Origin: Bacteroidota bacterium
GTDB lineage: Bacteria > Bacteroidota > Bacteroidia > Chitinophagales > Chitinophagaceae
Length of the DNA stretch: 64,000 bases
Assembly: GCA_013289175.1 (NCBI GenBank)
Contig: JABDAN010000010.1
Location: forward strand, 1 to 64,000
Reading direction: 5' to 3'
A program made the position numbers and the translations under genes. Shown piece after piece: positions 1-7,926 of the stretch. The notes beneath the pieces are model-generated. The model saw nothing but the letters and a program-made list of their open reading frames with translations. It had not been told where the DNA came from and did no database searches. Numbering within the stretch: the stretch's first letter is position 1; each line of letters starts with the position of its first letter.

Positions 1-735
1 ATTCAACCCAATGGGTTACTGGACTGGGCTGGAAATTTCGCCCATATGCTGGGCTATAAGGATGAGACCTTTCATGAGCTTCTGAGATTGTATATGACCA
101 TCCATGCCGATCACGAAGGTGGGAATGTCAGCGCCCATACTACACACCTGGTAGGCTCCGCACTCAGCGACCCTTACCTTAGTTTTGCTGCGGGGATGAA
201 CGGACTGGCCGGACCCCTGCATGGACTGGCCAATCAGGAAGTCATCAAATGGATTCTCGAGATGCGGGAAGAATTGAAAACAGAACTTCCCAGCGGTCAA
301 CAGATTATAGACTACGTTAAAAAAACCTTGAGTGAAGGCAAGGTGGTGCCTGGATACGGGCATGCCGTGCTGCGAAAGACCGATCCCAGGTTTACAGCAC
401 AAATGGAATTTGGAAAAAAACACCTCCCCAATGATTCCCTGGTACAAACAGTCTGGAATATTTATGAGGCTGTGCCACCCGTCCTGCAGTCACTGGGAAA
501 GATTAAAAATCCCTGGCCGAATGTAGACGCCCACAGTGGGGCTCTGCTGGTACACTACGGGATGGTAGAATATGAATTTTACACCGTTTTATTTGGTGTC
601 AGTCGATCTCTGGGCGTACTGGCCAGTCTCTGCTGGGACCGGGCGCTGGGTTATTCCCTGGAAAGACCCAAATCCGTCACCACCGATTCAGTGAAACGAT
701 GGATTGACGGGAAAGAAGATATTTGGGGGGAATAG
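1..735 (+). CDS. gltA: Citrate synthase, C-terminal 244 residues (5' end outside window)
   Basis: Condenses oxaloacetate and acetyl-CoA into citrate in the TCA cycle. The reading frame is open from base 1, so the N-terminal part (about 200 residues) lies to the left. Visible signatures are the active-site histidine region [12 protein letters not shown], the GPLHGLAN motif and the [15 protein letters not shown] block that binds substrate and CoA. The motif style and expected length (about 440 residues) fit the eukaryote-type citrate synthase common in Bacteroidota, not the hexameric enterobacterial type. The next genes on the opposite strand are remnants, one of which is the N-terminus of another citrate synthase of the same type. 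Identification is secure; only the start is unseen. Confidence 0.95.
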   Translation: MQPNGLLDWAGNFAHMLGYKDETFHELLRLYMTIHADHEGGNVSAHTTHLVGSALSDPYLSFAAGMNGLAGPLHGLANQEVIKWILEMREELKTELPSGQQIIDYVKKTLSEGKVVPGYGHAVLRKTDPRFTAQMEFGKKHLPNDSLVQTVWNIYEAVPPVLQSLGKIKNPWPNVDAHSGALLVHYGMVEYEFYTVLFGVSRSLGVLASLCWDRALGYSLERPKSVTTDSVKRWIDGKEDIWGE

Positions 736-748
736 AAGGCTAGCCCTT

Positions 749-903
749 TTATAGAGCCTGTTGGATATCATCCAGGATATCTTCGGGATGTTCTAGTCCG
801 CATGAAATGCGTATGAGCCCGGGTGTTATATTGACCGCTCTTCGCTCCTCCTCTGTTAACTTCGCATGTGTTGTGCTTGCTGGATGAGAGGCAATGCTGC
901 GGG
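749..903 (-). pseudogene. C-terminal remnant of a MetY/MetB-family PLP enzyme
   Basis: Reading the minus strand up to the TAA at 749-751 gives about 50 residues containing SHPASTTHAKLTEEE and then a GLIRISCGLEHPEDILDDI tail. This is the standard C-terminus of the Cys/Met-metabolism PLP family, closest in style to O-acetylhomoserine sulfhydrylase (HPASTTH block). No start codon, PLP-lysine region or N-terminal domain is present. The upstream boundary falls at about 890-905, where the sequence changes into a citrate synthase N-terminus in another frame. The remnant differs from the intact metB gene at 55539, whose tail reads [10 protein letters not shown], so it is not a copy of that gene. I infer a decayed or recombined gene; an assembly chimera is also possible. 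Confidence 0.75.
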
Positions 904-1107
904 TATCGAATATCCCCGGAAACGAATGCCTTCCTGGGGATCAAGCAAAGAGGTTTCTGTCACAAGTCCCGTCATGCCTCGCATCCCACTGTAGATTTGG
1001 GAAAGTGTTACTTCTCCGATTTTCTTTGAACCGTGGGTTTTAAGAATGTCTTTTATTTCTGCACTGAGACGCTCAGCCTTTATATTGAATCTTTCTTTGA
1101 TGGGCAT
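898..1107 (-). pseudogene. N-terminal remnant of a second citrate synthase
   Basis: The minus-strand frame starts at ATG 1107 with MPIKERF and runs through GEVTLSQIYSGMRGM and LLDPQEGIRFRGYSIP, the hallmark N-terminal block of eukaryote-type citrate synthase. After about 69 homologous residues the similarity stops at 901-903. The frame then reads about 14 unrelated residues to a stop at 856-858, because it has run out of frame into the MetY-like remnant. It faces the C-terminal citrate synthase at 1-735 head to tail in inverted orientation, so it is not simply the same gene. Truncation to under a fifth of the protein means it cannot be active. Its ATG is intact, so a short peptide could still be made. 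Confidence 0.8.
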
Positions 1108-1213
1108 ACCCGGCGTTTAAAGGATGATTTGGTATAAGGTTAAAGTTAACTTATGAAAGTTGTTGGAGCAAATCATTGAATCCGATTATCGAAAATTAAC
1201 GGGCGGTTAATAC

Positions 1214-2305
1214 CTATTTGGGTGCTTTCCAATAAAGGTAAATGGCCACGAAACAGAAAATGAAATTGGGCATCCAGGCAGCCAGGAGGGGAGAAAAATT
1301 TCCCTTGGTGGCAAAGGTCACTGAAAACTTATCCATGATCACAAATAAAGCGGCCATAACCAGGCCCAACGCCAGGAGTAATCCGCTACCGCCCCGGACT
1401 TTTCTGGTCGAAATGATGGCACCGATCATCGTGAGGATAATAACCGAAAAAGGGGACGCATCCCGGTGATACCTTTCCTCTTTATATGTATTCAACCCTT
1501 CAGAACCCCTGATTTCTTCCAGCCCGATGAATTGTTTTAATTCCGGAGTGGTGTATTTGTTTTTCTGATATTCATCCCGCCTCAATTCCTCTGGTTTAAC
1601 ATTGAGGTTGATGTTCATGGAGGGAATCAACCGGGCCGTTTCTTTCAATCCGTTGTTGGTATGTTCGATCACCGTGTTGAGCTGCCAATTTTTTTTCGTG
1701 GTGTCCCAATGAATGGATTCAGCGCGCAGGTTATAATAAATTCTGTTGTTTTTTATTTTTGACAAGAAAAAAGAACCGGCTGTTTTTCTAGCCGTATCAT
1801 AATACCGCAAACCAACATAAGTTTCTGCATCTACTCTTAGATAATAGCTGTTGGAGCGAAACGGATCGGCATTATAGGAACTCCTGGAATCCACATAAGT
1901 CGTTTGAAAATTGGTGCGGATAACTTCAGCTTTTGGAATCCAGTACTGACTGGCATACCAGTACAATCCGGCCAGCAAGATCGCTCCCACCAAAAAGGGA
2001 CGGAGCATCCGGTTATAACGAACTCCGCCAGCCAGAATGGCAATGAATTCGGATTGTCCTGCCATTTTTGAGCCGAAATAAATACAGGCGATGAAGACAA
2101 AAAGGGGAAAGATCATGGACATGATAAAGGGAACAAATCCAATAAAATAATGGGTGACCAGTTCCCAAGTCGTTAACCCCGATTTTACAAAATCATCAGC
2201 CTTTTCACTGGTATCGATTACAACGGCAATCGTCGTAAACGTAAGCATGGTGAATACGAAGGTTGAAAGGAATTTCTTCAATATATACCAGTCCAGTTTC
2301 TTCAT
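1214..2305 (-). CDS. LptF/LptG family permease (lipopolysaccharide export)
   Basis: Inner-membrane permease of the YjgP/YjgQ family that, with LptB ATPase and LptC/LptA, extracts lipopolysaccharide from the inner membrane. The 363 residues show the family layout: membrane segments at about 10-30, 54-78 and 100-121, a periplasmic beta-jellyroll-like domain (about 125-280), then three C-terminal segments up to residue 360. The MSMIFPLFVFIACIYFG stretch in the second helix and the FIAILAGG segment after it are typical. The gene stands alone, divergent from the M1 peptidase at 2413; no lptB or partner permease is adjacent, which is common in Bacteroidota. I cannot tell LptF from LptG with certainty, so no symbol is given. 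Confidence 0.85.
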   Translation of the reverse strand: MKKLDWYILKKFLSTFVFTMLTFTTIAVVIDTSEKADDFVKSGLTTWELVTHYFIGFVPFIMSMIFPLFVFIACIYFGSKMAGQSEFIAILAGGVRYNRMLRPFLVGAILLAGLYWYASQYWIPKAEVIRTNFQTTYVDSRSSYNADPFRSNSYYLRVDAETYVGLRYYDTARKTAGSFFLSKIKNNRIYYNLRAESIHWDTTKKNWQLNTVIEHTNNGLKETARLIPSMNINLNVKPEELRRDEYQKNKYTTPELKQFIGLEEIRGSEGLNTYKEERYHRDASPFSVIILTMIGAIISTRKVRGGSGLLLALGLVMAALFVIMDKFSVTFATKGNFSPLLAAWMPNFIFCFVAIYLYWKAPK

Positions 2306-2383
2306 GGTATTAAAGGCTGCAAATTAGCCTTTCCGCCCAAACCACTTGTCATATTTTATCCATTTTAGTAGCACTTTACCAGT

Positions 2384-2391
2384 TATCTTCG
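2384..2391 (+). promoter_or_regulatory. Candidate -7 promoter element for the M1 peptidase
   Basis: TATCTTCG matches the Bacteroidota -7 consensus TAnnTTTG at 7 of 8 positions and lies 21 bases before the ATG at 2413. The -33 region is T-rich (around 2363-2366) but has no clear TTG, so this rests mainly on the -7 box. Confidence 0.35.
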
Positions 2392-2412
2392 CAGGCTTAA
2401 AATCTTTTTCTG

Positions 2413-4362
2413 ATGATTGCTAGAAGGTTACTGGCTTTAGTATGCGTTTGTTTGTTGTTAACGAGACCTGTTTATTCCCAGAAGGTGGGCAATTTTGACC
2501 CTCATGAAGCATTCTCTCCTCTTTTTTATCCCAGTTATGGCGATGAAGTCAGAACGGCTGCAGGAACTCCGGGCCCTAAGTACTGGCAAAACGAGGCGGA
2601 CTACAATATCAAAGCCACCCTGGATGATGTAAATCAATCCATTTCGGGTGAGGTTCAAATTTTTTATAAAAACAACAGCCCCGAGCCGCTTCCTTTTTTA
2701 TGGCTCCAGCTCGATCAAAATATTTACAAATTGGATTCCCGGGGCGATGCCATTACCCCGGTCGGTGGTGGTCGTTATGCCAACCACGGTTTCGAAGGGG
2801 GATATAATATAAAGTCGTTGACGGTCACCTATCAGGGCCGGGAGCAAAAAATCCACTATATCATCAACGATACCCGGATGCAGATCTTTCTTCCCGAAGC
2901 CCTGAAACCAAAGGGCGACTCCGTAAAAATAGCCATTGACTACGATTTTGGAATTCCTGAACACGGCACCGACCGGATGGGCCGGGTGGAAACAGAAAAC
3001 GGTTGGATCTATACCATTGCCCAGTGGTATCCCCGCATGTGTGTCTATGACAATGTGCTGGGATGGAATACACTTCCATATATCGGGGCGGGTGAATTTT
3101 ATCTGGACTATGGAAATTATGATTACACCATCACAACGGCAGCAGACCAGTTGGTCGTTGCTTCCGGAGAATTGATGAACCCAACGGAAGTGCTGACCCC
3201 CGAACAAATCAAACGCCTGAATGATGCACGCAAAAGTGACAAAACCGTCATGATCCGTACAGAAGAAGAAGTGATCAAAAAAACCGGCCGGCTGAAAAAA
3301 GACAAACTCGTTTGGCACTTCCGGTGCGATCATACGCGGGATGTGGCTTTCGGTGCATCCACTGGTTTTGTCTGGGATGCTGCCCGCATCAACCTGCCCG
3401 AAGGAAAAAAATCCCTGGCCATGTCCGTTTACCCCATTGAATCGGCCAAGGATTCGGGATGGAAAAGGTCGACGGAATTTACCAAAGGATGCATTGAAGG
3501 TTATTCCAACCGGTGGTATCCTTATCCCTACCCCAATGCCGTAAATGTGGCTGGTCTGGTGAGCGGGATGGAATATCCGGGAATTGTATTTTGTCATTTT
3601 ACGAGCACAAGAAAGGAACTGTGGGGCGTGACAAGTCATGAATTCGGACATACCTGGTTTCCCATGATTGTCGGCAGCAATGAAAGAAAATATCCTTGGA
3701 TGGATGAAGGATTTAATACGTTTATCAATACGGTAGCGGACCGCGATTTTAACCACGGAGAATTTTACAGTAAACCCAGATACAGAGAAAACTCCATCCG
3801 ATTTTTCCAGCCCAATTCTGAAGCCATCATGAATTTACCGGATGTCACCGATGCGCATTACTTAGGGGTGGCTGCCTACGGAAAACCGGGCATGGGTCTG
3901 GAATTGCTGCGATATCAAATTTTGGGAGAAGAACGATTTGATTCTGCCTTCTGCTATTATATCAGAAACTGGGCATTCAAACATCCGACGCCCTGGGATT
4001 TCTTTCATGCCATGGAAAATGGAAGTGGCGAAGACCTGAGTTGGTTTTGGAGAGGCTGGTTTCTGAACAACTGGAAAGTGGATCTGGCGGTAACCGATGT
4101 GGAATATATCGAATCCAATCCGGCCAACGGGGCCCAAATTACCATCCAAAACAGAGAACAACTTCCCATGCCGGTTACAGTCGAGGTAAAAGAAGTAGGT
4201 GGCAAAACCGGAAGGATGACGCTGCCTGTAGAAATTTGGTATAAAAGCGGACAATGGACCTTTAACTATCCTTCGACCCGGAAAATAGAAACCGTTACCA
4301 TCGATCCGGACAAGATGATCCCCGATGTTGACGAGGACAACAATGTCTGGAAAGGAAACTAG
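2413..4362 (+). CDS. Secreted M1-family zinc metallopeptidase
   Basis: Exported aminopeptidase-like protein of 649 residues. It begins with a signal peptide (about residues 1-22, ending VYSQ). The gluzincin zinc site is complete: HEFGH at residues 409-413 and the third ligand glutamate 432 in WMDEG, preceded by the substrate-binding GMEYP motif around 386-390. An N-terminal beta-sandwich domain precedes the catalytic domain, and the C-terminus is a beta-rich tail ending in an acidic DPDKMIPDVDEDNN stretch that may bind calcium. A paralogue with the same architecture lies at 9866-11737. The exact substrate cannot be read from sequence; periplasmic or surface peptide degradation is likely. Confidence 0.9.
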   Translation: MIARRLLALVCVCLLLTRPVYSQKVGNFDPHEAFSPLFYPSYGDEVRTAAGTPGPKYWQNEADYNIKATLDDVNQSISGEVQIFYKNNSPEPLPFLWLQLDQNIYKLDSRGDAITPVGGGRYANHGFEGGYNIKSLTVTYQGREQKIHYIINDTRMQIFLPEALKPKGDSVKIAIDYDFGIPEHGTDRMGRVETENGWIYTIAQWYPRMCVYDNVLGWNTLPYIGAGEFYLDYGNYDYTITTAADQLVVASGELMNPTEVLTPEQIKRLNDARKSDKTVMIRTEEEVIKKTGRLKKDKLVWHFRCDHTRDVAFGASTGFVWDAARINLPEGKKSLAMSVYPIESAKDSGWKRSTEFTKGCIEGYSNRWYPYPYPNAVNVAGLVSGMEYPGIVFCHFTSTRKELWGVTSHEFGHTWFPMIVGSNERKYPWMDEGFNTFINTVADRDFNHGEFYSKPRYRENSIRFFQPNSEAIMNLPDVTDAHYLGVAAYGKPGMGLELLRYQILGEERFDSAFCYYIRNWAFKHPTPWDFFHAMENGSGEDLSWFWRGWFLNNWKVDLAVTDVEYIESNPANGAQITIQNREQLPMPVTVEVKEVGGKTGRMTLPVEIWYKSGQWTFNYPSTRKIETVTIDPDKMIPDVDEDNNVWKGN

Positions 4363-4416
4363 CTGGAAGGTTTTTGGTTTTTGACCACAAACGGGTTGTG
4401 ATCATAGGAACGACAC

Positions 4417-4446
4417 TTGATTTTTTGGATATAAGAAATCAGTTTG
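4417..4446 (+). promoter_or_regulatory. Candidate promoter for the ABC permease gene
   Basis: TTG at 4417-4419, a 19-base spacer, then TCAGTTTG at 4439-4446 (7 of 8 to TAnnTTTG). Transcription would begin at about 4452, next to the ATG at 4455, which supports that start over an upstream ATG at 4374 and implies an almost leaderless message. Confidence 0.45.
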
Positions 4447-4454
4447 CATTCTAT

Positions 4455-5378
4455 ATGAGATATTATTTCCTGCTTCAGTTTAGGCGGTTAAAACGAGAAA
4501 TAAAAAGTTTCGGAATGTATCCCTATGCAGGAATCCTTTTATTTTTTTTATCCTTTATTCTGATATCCATATCCTTTTTCAAAAAATTACCCGCCCCTTC
4601 TTATATCTACAGTGCCCTGGCGTTGGGTGTAGTCTATTTACAGAGTAATGAATCGAGAAACCAATTTTTAAGATCCATCTTTTTCCGGAAGAAATTTCTG
4701 ATGGTGCGCTTGATCGAAAATATCCTCTGCGCCCTTCCATTTTCTATCTTTCTGGTGGTCAGAGCAGAATGGATCATGGCCTTAGTCCTTCTTTTTTCCA
4801 GCCTGCTGCTTTCCCGGTATAACAAAAGTGGATTTACCCTGACTTTTTATATCCCTTCCCCATTTTCCAAAAGGCCTTATGAATTCACCACGGGTTTCAG
4901 GAGCATGTACTGGCTTTTGGCGATCATTTACTGCATTGCTGGAATTTCGGTCTACTACCACAATCTGAATCTTGGATTCGTGACGCTGTTGTCTCTATAT
5001 TTTCTATGCATGAGTTTTTACGCGCACCTGGATCCCATATTTTATGTCTGGATTCACGCCAAGTCTCCTGAAAATTTCCTGAAAGAAAAAATAAAAACGG
5101 CGATATTCTATAGTTTGTTTCTGTCCCTGCCGGTCTTTTTGCTGCTCATCCTTTTTAATCCGGGGCAGTTTTATCAGGCATTGATCGTGCTCGGCGTGGG
5201 ATCCGGGTATATTATGCTCAGCGTTCTGGCTGTATATGTCAATTTTCCGGCGAGGATGACAATCTCCCATTATTTTATTTTTTACTTCGGAATTTTATTC
5301 CCGCCGGCACTACTTTTTGCAATTCCTTTCTTTTATATTCAGGCAACACAGCGCCTCAAAGCATATCTGCCATGTTAA
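4455..5378 (+). CDS. Polytopic membrane protein, probable ABC exporter permease
   Basis: A 307-residue integral membrane protein with about eight hydrophobic segments (including roughly 22-40, 45-62, 85-110, 148-200 and 225-300) and no soluble domain. The stop codon overlaps the start of the downstream ABC ATPase (ATGTTAA at 5372-5378), the usual arrangement for a translationally coupled transporter pair, so I infer that it is the permease subunit. The translated frame is also open upstream to an ATG at 4374, but the leading 27 residues look non-coding and a promoter match at 4417-4446 favours 4455. Sequence alone gives no substrate. It resembles the poorly characterised lineage-specific ABC-2-like permeases of Bacteroidota. 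Confidence 0.7.
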   Translation: MRYYFLLQFRRLKREIKSFGMYPYAGILLFFLSFILISISFFKKLPAPSYIYSALALGVVYLQSNESRNQFLRSIFFRKKFLMVRLIENILCALPFSIFLVVRAEWIMALVLLFSSLLLSRYNKSGFTLTFYIPSPFSKRPYEFTTGFRSMYWLLAIIYCIAGISVYYHNLNLGFVTLLSLYFLCMSFYAHLDPIFYVWIHAKSPENFLKEKIKTAIFYSLFLSLPVFLLLILFNPGQFYQALIVLGVGSGYIMLSVLAVYVNFPARMTISHYFIFYFGILFPPALLFAIPFFYIQATQRLKAYLPC

Positions 5379-6055
5379 AAATAAAATCTCTCTCCAAATC
5401 CTATGGGGACCATAAGATCCTTTCTGACATCAATTTGGAATTCCACCAAGGAGAGATCCACGGGATAGTCGGGGAGAATGGTGCTGGAAAAACAACGCTT
5501 TTCAAATGCGTGGCTGGTCTGGAATCCTTTGACGGTCAGGTCGAATATGACAAAGGGATATTAAAAAATGAAACCGGATACCTGCCTACCATTCCTTTTT
5601 ATTTTTCGAATATGACGGGATATGAATATTTACGGCTTTTGTGTAATGCCCGCGACATCGTTGTCAATAATCTGGATGAATTGAATCTTTTTGATTTACC
5701 CTTAAAACAATATGCAGAGACCTATTCTACTGGCATGCAGAAAAAATTGGCGATTACCGGGTTGTTGATTCAAAAGAACGAGGTTTTTATTTTGGATGAA
5801 CCCTTTAATGGGGTGGATATTTCGAGTAATATGATGATCCAGGACATGTTGCAGCAGCTCAAACAACTCCATAAAACCATTGTCCTGTCGTCTCATATAT
5901 TTTCTTCCTTGCAGGATTCATGCGACTACCTGCATCATCTAAGCGGAGGAAAAATTATTAATAGCCTTCCCAGGGGAAGATTCCAGGAAATCGAACTGGA
6001 GATGAAAAAGGCGGGGACCCACCATAAAATCATCGACTCCATCTACTTAGGCTGA
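5372..6055 (+). CDS. ABC transporter ATP-binding protein
   Basis: A 227-residue cytoplasmic ATPase. It has Walker A GENGAGKTT at residues 34-42, a variant signature YSTGMQKK near 118-125 in place of LSGGQ, Walker B VFILDEP at about 138-144, and a switch histidine in VLSSH. The shortened signature with TGM is frequent in ABC-2-type export ATPases (CcmA/NatA group). It overlaps the permease-like gene upstream by 7 bases, so both are almost certainly one transporter. The last 40 residues are a short tail without a recognisable regulatory domain. The substrate is unknown. Confidence 0.88.
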   Translation: MLKIKSLSKSYGDHKILSDINLEFHQGEIHGIVGENGAGKTTLFKCVAGLESFDGQVEYDKGILKNETGYLPTIPFYFSNMTGYEYLRLLCNARDIVVNNLDELNLFDLPLKQYAETYSTGMQKKLAITGLLIQKNEVFILDEPFNGVDISSNMMIQDMLQQLKQLHKTIVLSSHIFSSLQDSCDYLHHLSGGKIINSLPRGRFQEIELEMKKAGTHHKIIDSIYLG

Positions 6056-6109
6056 GAGGAATTTCTCCGGCACTAAAATTTCAAATTTTTTCTCTAAAAA
6101 AGCAGGCTT

Positions 6110-6129
6110 CATAAGGGTATACCCTTATG
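6110..6129. promoter_or_regulatory. Perfect 20-bp palindrome, possible operator
   Basis: CATAAGGGTATACCCTTATG reads the same on both strands. It lies between the ABC ATPase stop (6055) and the small membrane protein start (6185). No T-run follows, so it does not look like a terminator; a binding site for a dimeric regulator is the simplest idea. No regulator gene is adjacent. Confidence 0.35.
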
Positions 6130-6184
6130 CGTCCCCGCCTCTATTTGTCTGAATTGATTATATTCAACTTACAAACCCATCCAT

Positions 6185-6580
6185 ATGTTCCAACCCAAGA
6201 CAATCAGAATATTTTCAGTTGTTTCCATGATCCTTTCTGTACTCGGATTGATTTTGAGTCTGCTGTTCATCAAAGTGGCAGGTCTTGCTTTTGTAATGGG
6301 AATTATTTCCTGGGGACTGTTGTTTTGGGCAAGTATACTGGGATATAAGTTAAGCAACTACAAACTATATGAAGAGGAATATAAAAAAGTGGGTATTACG
6401 ATCTACCTGATTATTCTGGCATTTATACTTTTTATTTTCGTCGGACTGATTCTTGGATTTGTTCTCTCTGTCATCTTGTTGGGCAGGTTGTGGGGACTGA
6501 AACGCAACTATGATGAATGGGATCATTCCGACCAGATGATTCTGGTAGATGAACCCAAGGAACCTGAAAATCCTTTGTAA
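6185..6580 (+). CDS. Small integral membrane protein of unknown function
   Basis: A 131-residue protein with an N-terminal cytoplasmic stub, two closely spaced hydrophobic segments (about 9-30 and 34-52), a charged loop with several lysines and glutamates (about 53-66), and one or two further segments (about 68-98). The soluble C-terminal tail is acidic and rich in proline and glutamate (DEPKEPENP). It follows the ABC pair on the same strand, with a perfect palindrome in the 130-base gap. I do not recognise the family. Base composition and the ATG context look native, so it is likely a real gene. Confidence 0.6.
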   Translation: MFQPKTIRIFSVVSMILSVLGLILSLLFIKVAGLAFVMGIISWGLLFWASILGYKLSNYKLYEEEYKKVGITIYLIILAFILFIFVGLILGFVLSVILLGRLWGLKRNYDEWDHSDQMILVDEPKEPENPL

Positions 6581-6595
6581 ACGTTGGTTACAACC

Positions 6596-7735
6596 CTACA
6601 ACCGCTCCTTCAATAAGGCTGTCTGCTTTGATTTCCAGACAGAGAAATCTCCCGCCAAAATATGTTGCCGGGCCTGCGTTACCAACTGGAGATAAAATGC
6701 AAGATTGTGTACACTGGCAATGGTCAGCGCCGTCAACTCTTTACTTTTGACAAGATGCCTCAGATAGGCTTTGGAATAAATATTACTAAATATACATTCT
6801 GTGCCTTCATCGATCGGAGTGAAATCATGTTCCCATTTTTTGTTATCGATGTTGATCACACCCCGGGAGGTGAATAACATTCCGTTCCTTCCGTTTCGCG
6901 TGGGCATCACACAATCGAACATATCGATTCCCAGGCCGATACACTCCAGTAAATTCCAGGGTGTACCAACTCCCATGAGGTAACGGGGTTTGTGAGCCGG
7001 CAGGTGTTCACAGCAAAGGGCTGTCATGGCATACAATACATCTTCCGGTTCCCCGACGCTGAGGCCTCCAATGGCATTTCCCGGTGCATCTTTTTTGGCG
7101 ATGTAATCGCAGGATTGCCGGCGCAGGTCCGCAAAACTGCCTCCTTGCACGATGGGAAAAAGGCTCTGGGTATAACCATATTGGTCAGGCGTTTCTCCGA
7201 ATCTTTTGATACACCGATCCAACCAGCGATGAGTCAGGTGCATGGACTGCTCCGTATATGCATGACCGGTACCAAATGCAGGACATTCATCAAAAGCCAT
7301 GATGATATCGGCGCCGATGAGACGCTGGATATCCATCACTTTCTCTGGGCTGAACAGGTGGGAGGAACCGTCAATATGGGATTTAAACATCGCCCCCTCC
7401 TCTGAAATCTTTCGGGTGCCGGCCAGGGAAAATACCTGATACCCTCCACTGTCGGAAAGAATGGGCAGGTTCCAGCTCATAAATTGATGAAGGCCGCCGG
7501 CTTTTTCCAACACATCGATTCCCGGTCTGAGATAAAGATGATAGGTATTCCCCAAGATGATCCTAGCCTGGATATCCTTCACAAGTTGGTCGGCGGTAAC
7601 GGCCTTTACGCTCCCCACTGTTCCCACGGGCATAAATATCGGCGTGGGTATCTCTCCGTGATCGGTAAGAATCACCCCGGTTCTTGCAGAAGAATGCGGG
7701 TCTTTTCCCGTGATACTAAAGGAGAGTTGCGCCAT
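6596..7735 (-). CDS. tgt: Queuine tRNA-ribosyltransferase
   Basis: Exchanges guanine 34 of tRNAs with GUN anticodons for the queuosine precursor. The 379-residue protein has the TIM-barrel signatures of the family: LSDSGGYQVFSL with the general acid/base aspartate, GGLSVGEP, YLMGVGTPWN, and PTRNGRNGMLFTSRG with the nucleophile region. The start at 7735 (MAQLSF) is preferred to an ATG at 7768, whose extra 11 residues are not family-like. The C-terminal zinc site is degenerate: the usual CxCxxC before YxKAYLRHL is reduced to one cysteine (TECIFSNIYSKAYL), while the histidine in ASVHNLAFYL remains. Similar loss is known to me from other Chitinophagaceae sequences. It converges with the small membrane protein gene. 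Confidence 0.93.
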   Translation of the reverse strand: MAQLSFSITGKDPHSSARTGVILTDHGEIPTPIFMPVGTVGSVKAVTADQLVKDIQARIILGNTYHLYLRPGIDVLEKAGGLHQFMSWNLPILSDSGGYQVFSLAGTRKISEEGAMFKSHIDGSSHLFSPEKVMDIQRLIGADIIMAFDECPAFGTGHAYTEQSMHLTHRWLDRCIKRFGETPDQYGYTQSLFPIVQGGSFADLRRQSCDYIAKKDAPGNAIGGLSVGEPEDVLYAMTALCCEHLPAHKPRYLMGVGTPWNLLECIGLGIDMFDCVMPTRNGRNGMLFTSRGVINIDNKKWEHDFTPIDEGTECIFSNIYSKAYLRHLVKSKELTALTIASVHNLAFYLQLVTQARQHILAGDFSVWKSKQTALLKERL

Positions 7736-7926
7736 ATTGAAGACGCAAGTTAACGTGCAAATCTTCAAATCTAAAGCAGATGGATCCGTCGGCTTCTCGG
7801 GGACAGAAGGACCTGCTGGTACCCTCGTGGGTTTGTTCTACGCTGTCTCATGCGAGCATCTCACATTTAGCCGCTTAGCAAGTTTAAAATCCGTATTTTT
7901 ACGGGCCCTAATAACTGTAGTATTTG

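Noticed and set aside
2698-3756. Minus-strand open frame of 352 codons inside the M1 peptidase gene
   Set aside because: It is antisense to a gene with complete catalytic motifs, its translation has no recognisable domain, and its composition mirrors the real frame.
4374-4454. Longer start for the ABC permease
   Set aside because: The added residues do not look membrane-like or conserved, and a promoter match places transcription start after 4374.
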